From NCBI RefSeq assembly GCF_000203915.1, contig NC_008390.1:2108001-2172000 (forward strand): a stretch of 64,000 bases of DNA, in the 5' to 3' direction. Positions 9,060-17,561 of the stretch are shown piece after piece. The translations under genes and the position numbers were made by a program. Every line of letters begins with the position of its first letter. Positions within the stretch are counted from its first letter, which is position 1. Under the pieces are notes generated by a model. The model searched no databases, had not been told where the DNA came from, and saw nothing but the letters and a program-made list of their open reading frames with translations. This DNA comes from Burkholderia ambifaria AMMD. Its GTDB lineage: Bacteria; Pseudomonadota; Gammaproteobacteria; Burkholderiales; Burkholderiaceae.

Positions 9060-9893
9060 GTGAACTTCGACGACTACTGTCAGCAAAAGGCCGCCCCCGC
9101 GGGCTCCAGCGTCTACTACGCGCTGCGCCAGGCGCCGCTCGCCGCCGAACCGCGCCTGACCGCCCTGTTCGCGCTGCGCCGCGAGCTCGAGGAAACCGTC
9201 AAGGAAACCAGCGACCCGACCGTCGGACACACGAAGCTCGCGTGGTGGCACAAGGAGCTCGCGGCGCTCGCCGCCGGCGAACCGTCGCACCCGGTCACGA
9301 AGGCGCTCGCGCAGCACCACCCGGCGATCGCGGCCGAAGCCGACGCACTGCGCACGCTGGTCAACGGTTACGGGATGGATCTCGAACAAGCGCGCTACCT
9401 GGATTTCGCGAACCTGCAACGCTACATCGCGCAGGTCGGCGGCACCTTCGCATCGCTGGTCGCGCGCGCCAGCGCCGCGAATCCGGCCGACCCGCAGCCG
9501 TGGGCCGCGGACGCCGGCCGCGCGCTGATGCTCGCGCAATTCGTGCAGGAGCTCGGCAACGATGCGCGCCATGGCCGCATCTATCTGCCGATCGACGAAC
9601 TGCAACGCTACAACGTGACCGCGGCCGACCTGCTGAACCGTCGCTACAGCCCGGCCTTCACCGAGCTGCTGCAGTTTCAGACGGCCCGCGCGCGCGAAGC
9701 GCTCGCCGCCGCCGACGCAGCGATCCCCGCGTCCGAACGCCGCGCGCAACGCACGCTCCGTGCGCAGATCGCACTGGCCGGCGCGCTGCTCGACGAAATC
9801 GAGCGCGACGGCTACCAGGTGCTGCACCAGCGCATCGCGCTGACGCCGATCCGCAAGCTGTGGATCGCATGGCGCGCCGCGCGCCGCCGCTGA
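9060..9893 (+). CDS. Squalene/phytoene synthase family protein with atypical Asp-rich motifs
   Basis: A 277-residue protein of the trans-isoprenyl-diphosphate synthase fold (HpnC/HpnD-like length). The start is the GTG at 9060 (MNFDDYCQQK). The long open frame upstream is untypical in composition and overlaps the tRNA. Family landmarks are NFDDYC, SxYYALR, and QELGNDARHGRIYLP (about 163-177), the second motif region. However, the first DDxxD-type motif expected near residues 41-49 reads RELEETVKE, and the second keeps only one Asp of its usual set. The protein may therefore bind prenyl diphosphates poorly, use different ligands, or be non-catalytic. No other hopanoid genes flank it. Confidence 0.82.
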   Translation: MNFDDYCQQKAAPAGSSVYYALRQAPLAAEPRLTALFALRRELEETVKETSDPTVGHTKLAWWHKELAALAAGEPSHPVTKALAQHHPAIAAEADALRTLVNGYGMDLEQARYLDFANLQRYIAQVGGTFASLVARASAANPADPQPWAADAGRALMLAQFVQELGNDARHGRIYLPIDELQRYNVTAADLLNRRYSPAFTELLQFQTARAREALAAADAAIPASERRAQRTLRAQIALAGALLDEIERDGYQVLHQRIALTPIRKLWIAWRAARRR

Positions 9894-9918
9894 CCCGCGC
9901 CGCAACGCACGACCCTCA

Positions 9919-11130
9919 TCACACCTTCAGCAGCGGCAGCGTGTCGAAGCGCTGCTGCAGCACGCGCGTCGCATCGAGTCCCCACCACGGCCCCAGCACG
10001 GTCGCATACAGCTGACGGAAATCGACCGCGACCGGCAGGTTGCCGTTGGCGTCGAGGCGCCCGAGGGCGGGCGCCGCACCGTACAGCCCGCCGGCCACGC
10101 GGCCGCCCATCACGAAATGCGGCGCGGCGGTACCGTGATCGGTGCCGTTGCTCTGGTTCTCGCGCACGCGCCGCCCGAATTCCGCATACGTCATCACGAG
10201 CGTCTGATTCCAGCGCCCAAGCTCGATCAGCGCGTCACGCATCGCACCCATCCCTTCCGCGAACTGCTTGAGCAGCGCGGCGTGCTGTCCCGGCTGGTTC
10301 TGGTGCGTGTCGAATCCGTTGAGCGTGAGCCGCAGCACCGCGACCCCGTCCTGCGCACCTGGCCCGGACGCTTCGCACGCCGCGAGCACCTGCATGGCGG
10401 TCTTCACCGACGTGCCGAACGTACCGGCCGGAAAGGCCGTCCTGAACTCGCGCATCCCGCCACGCGGGCGCAGCCGGTCCGCCGCCTTCACGATGTCGTT
10501 CTCGACGTCGATGATGTGTGCGAGCGCCGGGTTCCGTTCACGCAGCGACGACGGCTCGGCCAGCCGCGCCGCGCGGATGAACTGTGCGGGATTGACGAGC
10601 GCGATCGCGCGCGCGCCGTTCGCGAGCGGTCCCATCTCGGCGCTGCCGAGCACGACGCCGTCCGCCGCGAAGCCCGGCGGCACCGGCGCCTGCGCGAACG
10701 TCCGCGTGAGCCAGCCTTCGTGCAGGTACTGGTCCGAGCGCGACGCGGTGTCCCAGATCTCGATCGAACGGAAATGCGACAGGTTCGGCTGCGGATAGCC
10801 GACGCCCTGCACGATCGCGACCTGCCCGTCGCGCCACAGCGGCATCAGCGGCGCGAGCGCCGGGTGCAGCCCCGTATGCGCATCGAGCTGCAGCACCTGG
10901 TCGCGCTTGATGCCGATGCCGCGGCGGAACTGGTAGTAGAGCGGATCCGCATACGGCACCACCGTGTTGAGGCCGTCGTTGCCGCCCTTCAGCTCGACGA
11001 GGATCAGCACGTTCCCATAGCCGGCCCGCCCCGCCGCGGGCATCGAAGCCGCCTGCGCGGCCGGCTGCCACAACGACACGCCCGCCGCGGCCGCGGCGCC
11101 CGTGAGCGTCAGAAAATCACGTCGGTTCAT
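9919..11130 (-). CDS. DUF1501 family protein with Tat signal
   Basis: A 403-residue exported protein. The N-terminus NRRDFLTLTG followed by an Ala-rich core is a twin-arginine signal, cleaved near AQA|AS (about residue 27). The DUF1501 hallmark sequences ELKGGNDGLNTVVPY and NLSHFRSIEIWDTAS are present (sulfatase/alkaline-phosphatase-like fold), as is a late MTYAEFGRRVRENQSNGTDHGT segment. It lies 67 bp downstream of the DUF1800 gene, the standard pairing. The function of the pair is unknown; it is an exported, probably cofactor-folded, complex. Confidence 0.9.
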   Translation of the reverse strand: MNRRDFLTLTGAAAAAGVSLWQPAAQAASMPAAGRAGYGNVLILVELKGGNDGLNTVVPYADPLYYQFRRGIGIKRDQVLQLDAHTGLHPALAPLMPLWRDGQVAIVQGVGYPQPNLSHFRSIEIWDTASRSDQYLHEGWLTRTFAQAPVPPGFAADGVVLGSAEMGPLANGARAIALVNPAQFIRAARLAEPSSLRERNPALAHIIDVENDIVKAADRLRPRGGMREFRTAFPAGTFGTSVKTAMQVLAACEASGPGAQDGVAVLRLTLNGFDTHQNQPGQHAALLKQFAEGMGAMRDALIELGRWNQTLVMTYAEFGRRVRENQSNGTDHGTAAPHFVMGGRVAGGLYGAAPALGRLDANGNLPVAVDFRQLYATVLGPWWGLDATRVLQQRFDTLPLLKV

Positions 11131-11197
11131 CGTGCATCCTTCGGTTCGCCGCGCGGCATGGCCACCGCCGCAGCGCGCCTGTTCGTCGTCGTTTCGG

Positions 11198-12745
11198 TCA
11201 TTTCAGTTGATAAGCCGGATCCATCAGCAATGCCTCGAGATACGCGCTGCCGGTCGAGTCCGTATCGATCGCCGCGACCGGCGACACCGGCACCACCGCG
11301 TGCTGCAGTTGAAGCTCGGTGGACAAGCCGGCGCGCGCCTGCGGCCGCACACGATACTGCGCGAGCCAGCGTTCGAGGTCGAACCGCAGGCCGCCGCGTG
11401 CGGGCTTGACCGGCGCGCCGGGCATGCCGGCACCGGGCGTACCGGCAGCGGGCGTACCGGCACCGGGCATGCTGGCACCGGAGGCGGTGTCCGCAACCGG
11501 CATCGCATGCGCACGCGCATTCGGCACCGGCTGCGCCATCGCGTGCGCGGGTGCCCGCATGCCGGCCGCCTCGGTCGCGCGGAACAGCTGTTCGACGAAC
11601 TGCTTGCGCGCGAGCAGCGTGGTGCTGTTGATCCACATCGCGCCGCCCGGCCAGCCCTTCACGTTCGGCGGATAGAACAGGTTCTGCCCGAGCGTGCGCA
11701 CGGTGTTCGCGAGCATCTGCGGATCGCCGTACGCGACGTCGAACAGCCGCACCGACCCGACGACGAACTCGGCCGGCGACTTGACGAGCACGCCGCGATT
11801 GCCCGGATCCCAGAACGCGTCGGTCGACCAGAGCGCGGCGAGCGCCGTGCGGATGTCGTAGCCGCTCGCGCGAAACCGTTCGGCCACGACCTCGAGCGCG
11901 CCGGCGTCCGGCGTATCGGACACGAACTCGCGCCACAGCTTGCCCGCGATGAAGCGCGCAGTGTCGGGCCGCTTCAGCAGGATGTCGAGAAACCCGTCGC
12001 CGTCGAACGCACCGGTCTCGCCGAGTATCGTCTTCTCGCCCGTGTCGTGCCACTCGGGCCGCGCCACGAAGCGCAGCGTATCGGGATCGACGCTCCAGCC
12101 GGTCATCGCGCGCGCGGCTTCGGTCACGTCGTGCTGCGTGTAATGCCCTTCGCCGAGCGTGAACAGCTCCATCACCTCGCGCGCGAAATTCTCGTTCGGG
12201 CGTCCCTTGCGGTTGCTCGCGCCGTCGAGATACTGGAGCATCGCTGGATCCTTCGCGACCGCGTGCAGCAGCGTGTCGAAGCTGCCGAGCGCCTCGCGGC
12301 GAAACAGCGCATGCTGCGCGGCCATCGTCTGCGGATACGGGACCTTGTCCTGCCCGGACGTGAAGTGCCCATGCCAGAACAGCGTCATGCGCTCGGTGAG
12401 CGGCGACGGCGTCGCGACCATCTCGTTGACCCACGCCGCACGCAACGCATCGTAGCGGCGATTGCGTTCGCGCTGCTCGTCGCGCCGCATGTCGAGGGTC
12501 AGCGCCTGGCGCTGCGCGCGGGTCGGCGGCAACTCGGCGACCCAGTCGGGCCAGCGCGTCACGGGCTCGCGGCGCACGTTGCCGAGCGTATCGGCGACGA
12601 CCTGCGCGCGCGTCATGCCGACGATGCGGGCGACCTCGGCCGGTGCGGGAGAAAAGCCGGTACGGCTCAGAAAGAACAGCGCATCGTCGGCGTCGAGCGG
12701 CGCCTGCATCGCGGGCGATGCCGGGGCGGCAGCGTTCGCTTTCAT
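11198..12745 (-). CDS. DUF1800 family protein with Pro/Gly/Ala repeat linker
   Basis: A 515-residue protein carrying the DUF1800 signature: LSRTGFSPAPAEV near the N-terminus, MTLFWHGHF (about 146-154) and ENFAREVMELFTLGEGHYTQ (about 200-220). It is the partner of the downstream DUF1501 protein. No clear signal peptide is seen at the chosen ATG (12745). Between the domain and the C-terminus is a low-complexity stretch (about 11405-11490) of pentapeptides of the form PGAG[TM] / PAAGT, about five copies, probably a flexible linker. Function unknown. Confidence 0.9.
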   Translation of the reverse strand: MKANAAAPASPAMQAPLDADDALFFLSRTGFSPAPAEVARIVGMTRAQVVADTLGNVRREPVTRWPDWVAELPPTRAQRQALTLDMRRDEQRERNRRYDALRAAWVNEMVATPSPLTERMTLFWHGHFTSGQDKVPYPQTMAAQHALFRREALGSFDTLLHAVAKDPAMLQYLDGASNRKGRPNENFAREVMELFTLGEGHYTQHDVTEAARAMTGWSVDPDTLRFVARPEWHDTGEKTILGETGAFDGDGFLDILLKRPDTARFIAGKLWREFVSDTPDAGALEVVAERFRASGYDIRTALAALWSTDAFWDPGNRGVLVKSPAEFVVGSVRLFDVAYGDPQMLANTVRTLGQNLFYPPNVKGWPGGAMWINSTTLLARKQFVEQLFRATEAAGMRAPAHAMAQPVPNARAHAMPVADTASGASMPGAGTPAAGTPGAGMPGAPVKPARGGLRFDLERWLAQYRVRPQARAGLSTELQLQHAVVPVSPVAAIDTDSTGSAYLEALLMDPAYQLK

Positions 12746-12865
12746 CGTCGTGGACTCCCGGAACGCACCGGCGGTGCGGATTCAGGTTCAACGGCGGCAC
12801 GCATGGGAAAGTTGACGGGAAAATTGCTACGGAATCTTTCGTTGCCGTGCGGGCACGCGCGCGTG

Positions 12866-13144
12866 TCAGCGCTTGTACAGCTCGCGAACGGCGTCCTCGA
12901 TGTGCTGGCGCAGCAGGTGGCGCTCTTCGGGCGTCATGTGCCCGTCGCGGCGGTGCTGTTCGAGATCGGGAGGCACAGCGGACCGGACCGCCGTGTCGGC
13001 GGCGCGCTCGGACTGCGGCGCCTTGCCGCGCTGCAGCTTGCGCGACGATGCGCCCGCCTCGGGGCGCTGCGCATACGCGAAGTTCGACGCATATGGACCG
13101 GCAAGTGCGATCGTCAGCATCACTGCAATCCGCGCAGATCGCAT
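12866..13144 (-). CDS. Small periplasmic protein with acidic/basic C-terminal helix
   Basis: A 92-residue protein starting at the ATG at 13144, with GAGG about 9 nt upstream. The signal peptide (RSARIAVMLTIALAGPYASN) ends near AYA|QR. The C-terminus HMTPEERHLLRQHIEDAVRE resembles short betaproteobacterial periplasmic proteins that carry a PEER-type helix. It is divergent from ompR, so it could be a target of, or accessory to, the OmpR-EnvZ pair. That link rests on position only. Confidence 0.65.
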   Translation of the reverse strand: MRSARIAVMLTIALAGPYASNFAYAQRPEAGASSRKLQRGKAPQSERAADTAVRSAVPPDLEQHRRDGHMTPEERHLLRQHIEDAVRELYKR

Positions 13145-13402
13145 GACCGTCCTCGCTTCTCTGGTCGATTTGTTCGCTTCGTCACGCGGCAACCGGTTAC
13201 CTCTGGTACTTGAAAAACCCTGCGGAATTCGGGTGTACAAAGATGAAAGATGGAGTGCTGGGGAGTATCTACCGAACTCCGGCTTCGAGTAAAGGAATCT
13301 CTATAGCGTGCCTTTACTCCGCACGACACTACGGGTAAATTTTGTAACGGACTGTAACGCGCGAAATTACGCGACCGTGCGTGATTTCCCATTCGCGATA
13401 AG

Positions 13403-14137
13403 ATGCCGCTCATGGAAACGAAAAACCCCTCCAAGATTCTCGTCGTCGACGACGACCCGCGCCTGCGCGATCTGCTGCGCCGATATCTCGGCGAGCAGGG
13501 TTTCAACGTATACGTCGCGGAGAACGCGACTGCGATGAACAAGCTCTGGGTGCGCGAGCGCTTCGACCTGCTCGTGCTCGACCTGATGCTGCCGGGCGAG
13601 GACGGCCTGTCGATCTGCCGCCGCCTGCGCGGCAGCAACGATCGCACGCCGATCATCATGCTCACCGCGAAGGGCGAGGATGTCGATCGCATCGTCGGCC
13701 TCGAGATGGGCGCCGACGACTACCTGCCGAAGCCGTTCAACCCGCGCGAACTGGTCGCGCGCATTCACGCGGTGCTGCGCCGCCAGGCGCCGGCCGAACT
13801 GCCGGGCGCGCCGTCGGAAACCACCGAGGTGTTCGAGTTCGGCGAGTTCTCGCTGAACCTCGCGACGCGCACGCTCACGAAGTCGGGCCAGGAAATCCCG
13901 CTGACGACCGGCGAATTCTCGGTGCTGAAGGTGTTCGCACGCCATCCGCGCCAGCCGCTGTCGCGCGAGAAGCTGATGGAGCTCGCGCGCGGCCGTGAAT
14001 ACGAAGTGTTCGACCGCAGCCTCGACGTGCAGATCTCGCGCCTGCGCAAGCTGATCGAGCCGGATCCGGGCAGCCCGCGTTTCATCCAGACTGTCTGGGG
14101 CCTCGGCTACGTGTTCATTCCGGACGGCGCCGCCTGA
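13403..14137 (+). CDS. ompR: Two-component response regulator OmpR
   Basis: A 244-residue OmpR/PhoB-type regulator. The receiver domain (about 10-125) has the acidic pocket DDD (16-18), the phosphoacceptor D60 in LVLDLMLPGEDG and the conserved K in LPKPF. The C-terminal winged helix (about 140-240) ends in VWGLGYVF. The start could be the ATG at 13403 or 13412, differing by three residues. The envZ gene follows after 40 bp. The pair senses osmotic or envelope conditions and controls porins in relatives. Confidence 0.96.
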   Translation: MPLMETKNPSKILVVDDDPRLRDLLRRYLGEQGFNVYVAENATAMNKLWVRERFDLLVLDLMLPGEDGLSICRRLRGSNDRTPIIMLTAKGEDVDRIVGLEMGADDYLPKPFNPRELVARIHAVLRRQAPAELPGAPSETTEVFEFGEFSLNLATRTLTKSGQEIPLTTGEFSVLKVFARHPRQPLSREKLMELARGREYEVFDRSLDVQISRLRKLIEPDPGSPRFIQTVWGLGYVFIPDGAA

Positions 14138-14177
14138 TCTTTTTCCTTTCCGGTTTCGCCTGTCCTCGGCCCGTCCC

Positions 14178-15539
14178 ATGCGTATCGACCGGCGCCTCCT
14201 GCAGCTCGCGTTCGGCGGGCTGTTCTGGCGCACCTTCCTGCTGATCGCGCTGCTGATCTCGGTCAGTCTCGCCGCGTGGTTCCAGAGCTTTCGCGTGATC
14301 GAGCGCGAGCCGCGCGCGCAGCGCGTCGCGCTCCAGCTCGTCGCGATCGTGAAGCTCACGCGCACCGCCCTGCTCTATTCCGATCCCGATTTGCGGCGCG
14401 CGCTGCTGCAGGATCTCGAGAGCAACGAGGGCGTGCGCGTCTACCCGCGCGAAAAAACCGACAAGTTCAAGCTGCAGCCCGACGAATCGCTGAACCGTCT
14501 GATCGAACACGATATCCGCAGCCGGCTCGGCGACGAGACCGTGATCGCGCAGTCGGTCAACGACATCCCTGGCGTGTGGATCAGCTTCAAGATCGACGAC
14601 GACGACTACTGGGTCGCGCTCGACCGCGACCAGCTCGACAGCGTCACGGGCCTTCAGTGGGCGGGCTGGGGCCTGTTCGCGCTCGCGCTGTCGCTGTTCG
14701 GCTCCGCGTTCATCACGAGCCTCGTGAACCGGCCGTTCTCGCGGCTCGCGCTCGCCGCGCGCCAGATCGGCTCGGGCCAGACGCCCGAGCTGCTGCCCGA
14801 GCGCGGGATGGGCGTCGCGGCCGAGACCAACCGCAGCTTCAACCAGATGGTGCGCGACCTCGAACAGCTCGAGGCCGATCGCGCGCTGATGCTCGCGGGC
14901 ATCTCGCACGACCTGCGCACGCCGCTCGCGCGGCTGCGGCTCGAGACCGAGATGAGCCCGTCCGACCAGGCGACCAAGGATGCGATGGTCGACGACATCG
15001 AGCAGATGGACCGCATCATCGCCGCCTTCATCGACTACGCGCGCCCGTCCCAGCGCAAGCCGGAGCCGGTCGACCTGTCGTCGATCGCGCACGAAGTCGC
15101 CGCGCGCGTGTCGGGCGAGGACGGCGTCGAGATCCGCACGCGGCTTGCGCCGAGCGCCGTGATCGAAGCCGACGAGACCGACATGCGCCGCGTGATCGGC
15201 AACCTCGTCGAGAACGCGCGCAAATACGGCCAGAGCCGGCAGGACGGCGTGTCGCGCATCACGCTCGAGACGCGCGTGACGCATGCGCGGGTCGAGCTGT
15301 CGGTGACCGACGAAGGCCCCGGCATCCCCGAGGATCAGCTGCCGCTCGTGATGCGGCCGTTCTACCGCGTCGACACGGCGCGCACCAAGGCGGACGGCAC
15401 GGGGCTCGGGATGGCGATCGTGCTGCGCCTCGTCGGCCGCTACCGCGGCGCACTGCGCCTGCGCAACCGCAGCCCCGACGCGGGCCTCGAAGTCACGCTC
15501 GAATTCCCCGGCGCCGGCAAGGCGCGTGCGACGGCGTGA
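14178..15539 (+). CDS. envZ: Sensor histidine kinase EnvZ
   Basis: A 453-residue inner-membrane kinase. TM1 is at about 14-34 (FWRTFLLIALLISVSLAAWF). A periplasmic domain follows, with TM2 at about 158-178, a HAMP linker, then the H-box GISHDLRTPLARLRLE with phosphoacceptor H244. The N-box VIGNLVENARKYG and the G-boxes DEGPGIPE and GTGLGMAI form the ATPase domain. It is co-transcribed with ompR. All catalytic motifs are intact. Confidence 0.96.
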   Translation: MRIDRRLLQLAFGGLFWRTFLLIALLISVSLAAWFQSFRVIEREPRAQRVALQLVAIVKLTRTALLYSDPDLRRALLQDLESNEGVRVYPREKTDKFKLQPDESLNRLIEHDIRSRLGDETVIAQSVNDIPGVWISFKIDDDDYWVALDRDQLDSVTGLQWAGWGLFALALSLFGSAFITSLVNRPFSRLALAARQIGSGQTPELLPERGMGVAAETNRSFNQMVRDLEQLEADRALMLAGISHDLRTPLARLRLETEMSPSDQATKDAMVDDIEQMDRIIAAFIDYARPSQRKPEPVDLSSIAHEVAARVSGEDGVEIRTRLAPSAVIEADETDMRRVIGNLVENARKYGQSRQDGVSRITLETRVTHARVELSVTDEGPGIPEDQLPLVMRPFYRVDTARTKADGTGLGMAIVLRLVGRYRGALRLRNRSPDAGLEVTLEFPGAGKARATA

Positions 15540-15617
15540 CGCGTTCGCGCATGCCGCTTGCGCGTCACACTATCGCTGCGGTTGAAAAAAACTATGGGAA
15601 TCGTTAGTCAAAATCTA

Positions 15618-15646
15618 TTGAATCGCTTGGTTAATAGTGTTACAGT
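15618..15646 (+). promoter_or_regulatory. Candidate sigma70 promoter for ahpC
   Basis: TTGAAT (15618-15623) and TACAGT (15641-15646) are separated by exactly 17 bp, about 80 bp before the ahpC start, in an AT-rich pocket unusual for this chromosome. I searched by eye for the four-part OxyR pattern with 7-bp spacing and did not find a convincing copy. Confidence 0.5.
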
Positions 15647-15727
15647 CTTCGCATGCTGTCACATCAACGTTGCAGCACCGAGGTAGCTTGACTCAGTCTT
15701 CTTCCCAACTCACACAGGAGTATCCGC

Positions 15728-16276
15728 ATGAAAACCGTGGGCGATAAACTCGAAGCATTCACCGTCGTAGCCGCGAAGCCGGGCTTCAACAATCACGAGG
15801 AAAACGGCCAGTCGGCGTTCGAGACCGTCACCGAAGCGTCGTTCCCGGGCAAGTGGAAGATCATCTACTTCTATCCGAAGGATTTCACGTTCGTGTGCCC
15901 GACGGAAATCGTCGAGTTCGCGAAGCTGACGAAGCAGTTCGAAGAGCGCGACGCCGTCCTGCTCGGCGGCAGCTCGGACAACGAATTCGTGAAGCTCGCA
16001 TGGCGGCGTGAGCACAAGGATCTCGACAAGCTGAACCACTACTCGTTCGGCGACGTCAAGGGCGAGCTGATCGACCAGCTCGGCGTGCGCGACAAGGAAG
16101 CCGGCGTGGCCCTGCGCGCGACGTTCATCGTCGATCCGGACAACACGATCCAGCACGTTTCGGTGAACAACCTGAACGTCGGCCGTAGCCCGGAAGAAGT
16201 CCTGCGCATTCTGGACGGCCTGCAAACGGACGAACTGTGCCCGTGCAACCGTGCAGTCGGCGGCGCAACGCTGTAA
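15728..16276 (+). CDS. ahpC: Alkyl hydroperoxide reductase AhpC (AhpD-coupled type)
   Basis: A 182-residue peroxiredoxin that reduces organic peroxides, H2O2 and peroxynitrite in the cytoplasm. The peroxidatic Cys57 lies in DFTFVCPTE. The C-terminal ELCPCN gives Cys171 and Cys173, the three-Cys layout of actinobacterial-type AhpC that is recycled by AhpD rather than AhpF. The adjacent ahpD confirms this. The ATG at 15728 follows an AGGAG ribosome site. A hairpin with a T-run separates it from ahpD. Confidence 0.95.
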   Translation: MKTVGDKLEAFTVVAAKPGFNNHEENGQSAFETVTEASFPGKWKIIYFYPKDFTFVCPTEIVEFAKLTKQFEERDAVLLGGSSDNEFVKLAWRREHKDLDKLNHYSFGDVKGELIDQLGVRDKEAGVALRATFIVDPDNTIQHVSVNNLNVGRSPEEVLRILDGLQTDELCPCNRAVGGATL

Positions 16277-16292
16277 GCGCATCGATGCACGA

Positions 16293-16327
16293 AGCCCGCG
16301 GCGCACGTCCTGCCTGCGGGCTTTTTT
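16293..16327 (+). terminator. Intrinsic terminator between ahpC and ahpD
   Basis: Arms AGCCCGC and GCGGGCT flank a 16-nt loop and are followed by TTTTTT. It lies inside the ahpC-ahpD unit, so it probably lowers ahpD expression relative to ahpC rather than ending the operon completely. Confidence 0.75.
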
Positions 16328-16352
16328 AACGGCCAACCCATAGGAGATATCA

Positions 16353-16880
16353 ATGGAATTCATCGACTCGATTAAGGCACGTATCCCCGACTACGCGAAG
16401 GACATTCGCCTGAACCTCGATGGCACGATCTCGCGCTCGTCGCTCGAAGGCAACGATGCGGTCGGCGTGGCGCTGGCGGCGGCGGTCGCGGCGAAGAGCA
16501 CCGTGCTCGTGAAGACGATCCGTGAAGCCGGCGTGCTGTCGCCCGAAGAGACGAACGCCGTGCTGACGGCGGCCGCGCTGATGGGGATGAACAACACCTG
16601 GTATCCGTATGTCGAGATGGCCGACGATGCCGACCTGAAGACGCAGCGCGCCGAGCTGCGGATGGGCGCGTATGCGTCGCACGGCGGCGTCGACAAGCGC
16701 CGGTTCGAGATGTACGCGCTCGCCGCGTCGATCGTCGGCAAGTGCCACTTCTGCGTGAAGTCGCACTATGCGCTGCTGAAGAACGAGCAAGGGATGACGA
16801 CGACGCAGCTGCGCGACGTCGGCCGCATCGCGTCGGTGATCAACGCCGCCGCGCAGGTGATCGCCGCCGAAGGCGAGTAA
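16353..16880 (+). CDS. ahpD: Alkyl hydroperoxide reductase AhpD
   Basis: A 175-residue carboxymuconolactone-decarboxylase-fold disulfide reductase. The catalytic pair Cys131/Cys134 in GKCHFCVKSH and the proton-relay His138 are intact. It uses a lipoyl-protein-derived electron supply to re-reduce AhpC. It lies downstream of ahpC with an attenuating hairpin between, and a strong terminator follows at 16952. Confidence 0.95.
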   Translation: MEFIDSIKARIPDYAKDIRLNLDGTISRSSLEGNDAVGVALAAAVAAKSTVLVKTIREAGVLSPEETNAVLTAAALMGMNNTWYPYVEMADDADLKTQRAELRMGAYASHGGVDKRRFEMYALAASIVGKCHFCVKSHYALLKNEQGMTTTQLRDVGRIASVINAAAQVIAAEGE

Positions 16881-16951
16881 GCGCACCGCTCGGCCGGCAG
16901 CGCGGTGCGGCGGTCCTTCGACGCCGCATCCGCTGTACCGGGCCACAAACG

Positions 16952-16980
16952 AAAATGCCACGCAAGCGCGTGGCATTTTT
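16952..16980. terminator. Bidirectional intrinsic terminator after ahpD
   Basis: A 12-bp perfect stem (AAAATGCCACGC / GCGTGGCATTTT) with a 4-nt loop. The A-run and T-run flanks let it work for ahpD on the plus strand and for readthrough from the minus side. Confidence 0.9.
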
Positions 16981-17046
16981 CATTGCGGCGGCGCAACCCG
17001 CAACCCGCGCGCCGCTTCGGGCCGGCGTCGACCCGGCATCAGGCGC

Positions 17047-17532
17047 TCACGCGCCCTCTTTCACCAGCAGCGCGGCCGCCTGCGCCTCGATGCCGTCGCC
17101 GCGGCCGAGGTAGCCGAGCTTCTCGTTGGTCTTCGCCTTCACGTTCACGCGATCGAGCGGCAGCCCGAGATCGGCCGCGATGTTCGCGCGCATCCCGTCG
17201 ATATGCGGCGCGAGCTTCGGCGCCTGCGCGATCACGGTGCTGTCGACGTTCTGGATCGTGAAGCCGGCCGCCTTCACGCGGGCGGCGCACTCGCGCAGCA
17301 GCACGCGGCTGTCCGCTCCCTTGAACGCGGCGTCGGTGTCGGAGAAATGGCGGCCGATGTCGCCGAGCGCCGCCGCGCCGAACAGCGCGTCGGTGATCGC
17401 GTGCAGCAGCACGTCCGCGTCCGAATGGCCGAGCAGCCCGCGCTCGTACGGAATCGTCACGCCGCCGATGATGAGGGGGCGCCCCGGGACGAGCTGGTGC
17501 ACGTCGTAGCCTTGTCCGATTCTGAAATCCAT
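17047..17532 (-). CDS. ispF: 2-C-methyl-D-erythritol 2,4-cyclodiphosphate synthase IspF
   Basis: A 161-residue enzyme of the MEP isoprenoid pathway that forms MEcPP from CDP-ME 2-phosphate. The start is the ATG at 17532 ([12 protein letters not shown]). Metal-binding D10 and H12 and the [19 protein letters not shown] segment are present, as is the C-terminal [19 protein letters not shown]. It is 29 bp downstream of ispD on the same strand. The longer open frame merges with ispD shadow sequence and is not the gene. Confidence 0.97.
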   Translation of the reverse strand: MDFRIGQGYDVHQLVPGRPLIIGGVTIPYERGLLGHSDADVLLHAITDALFGAAALGDIGRHFSDTDAAFKGADSRVLLRECAARVKAAGFTIQNVDSTVIAQAPKLAPHIDGMRANIAADLGLPLDRVNVKAKTNEKLGYLGRGDGIEAQAAALLVKEGA

Positions 17533-17561
17533 GCGTATTCCGGTGTGAGATGAGGTGAAAG

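Noticed and set aside
11405..11490. CRISPR-like short repeats
   Set aside because: The repetition follows codons of a Pro/Gly/Ala linker inside the DUF1800 gene and has no spacers.
15540..15727. OxyR binding site upstream of ahpC
   Set aside because: No four-part ATAG/CTAT pattern with the right 7-bp spacing could be found; only scattered CTAT-like words.
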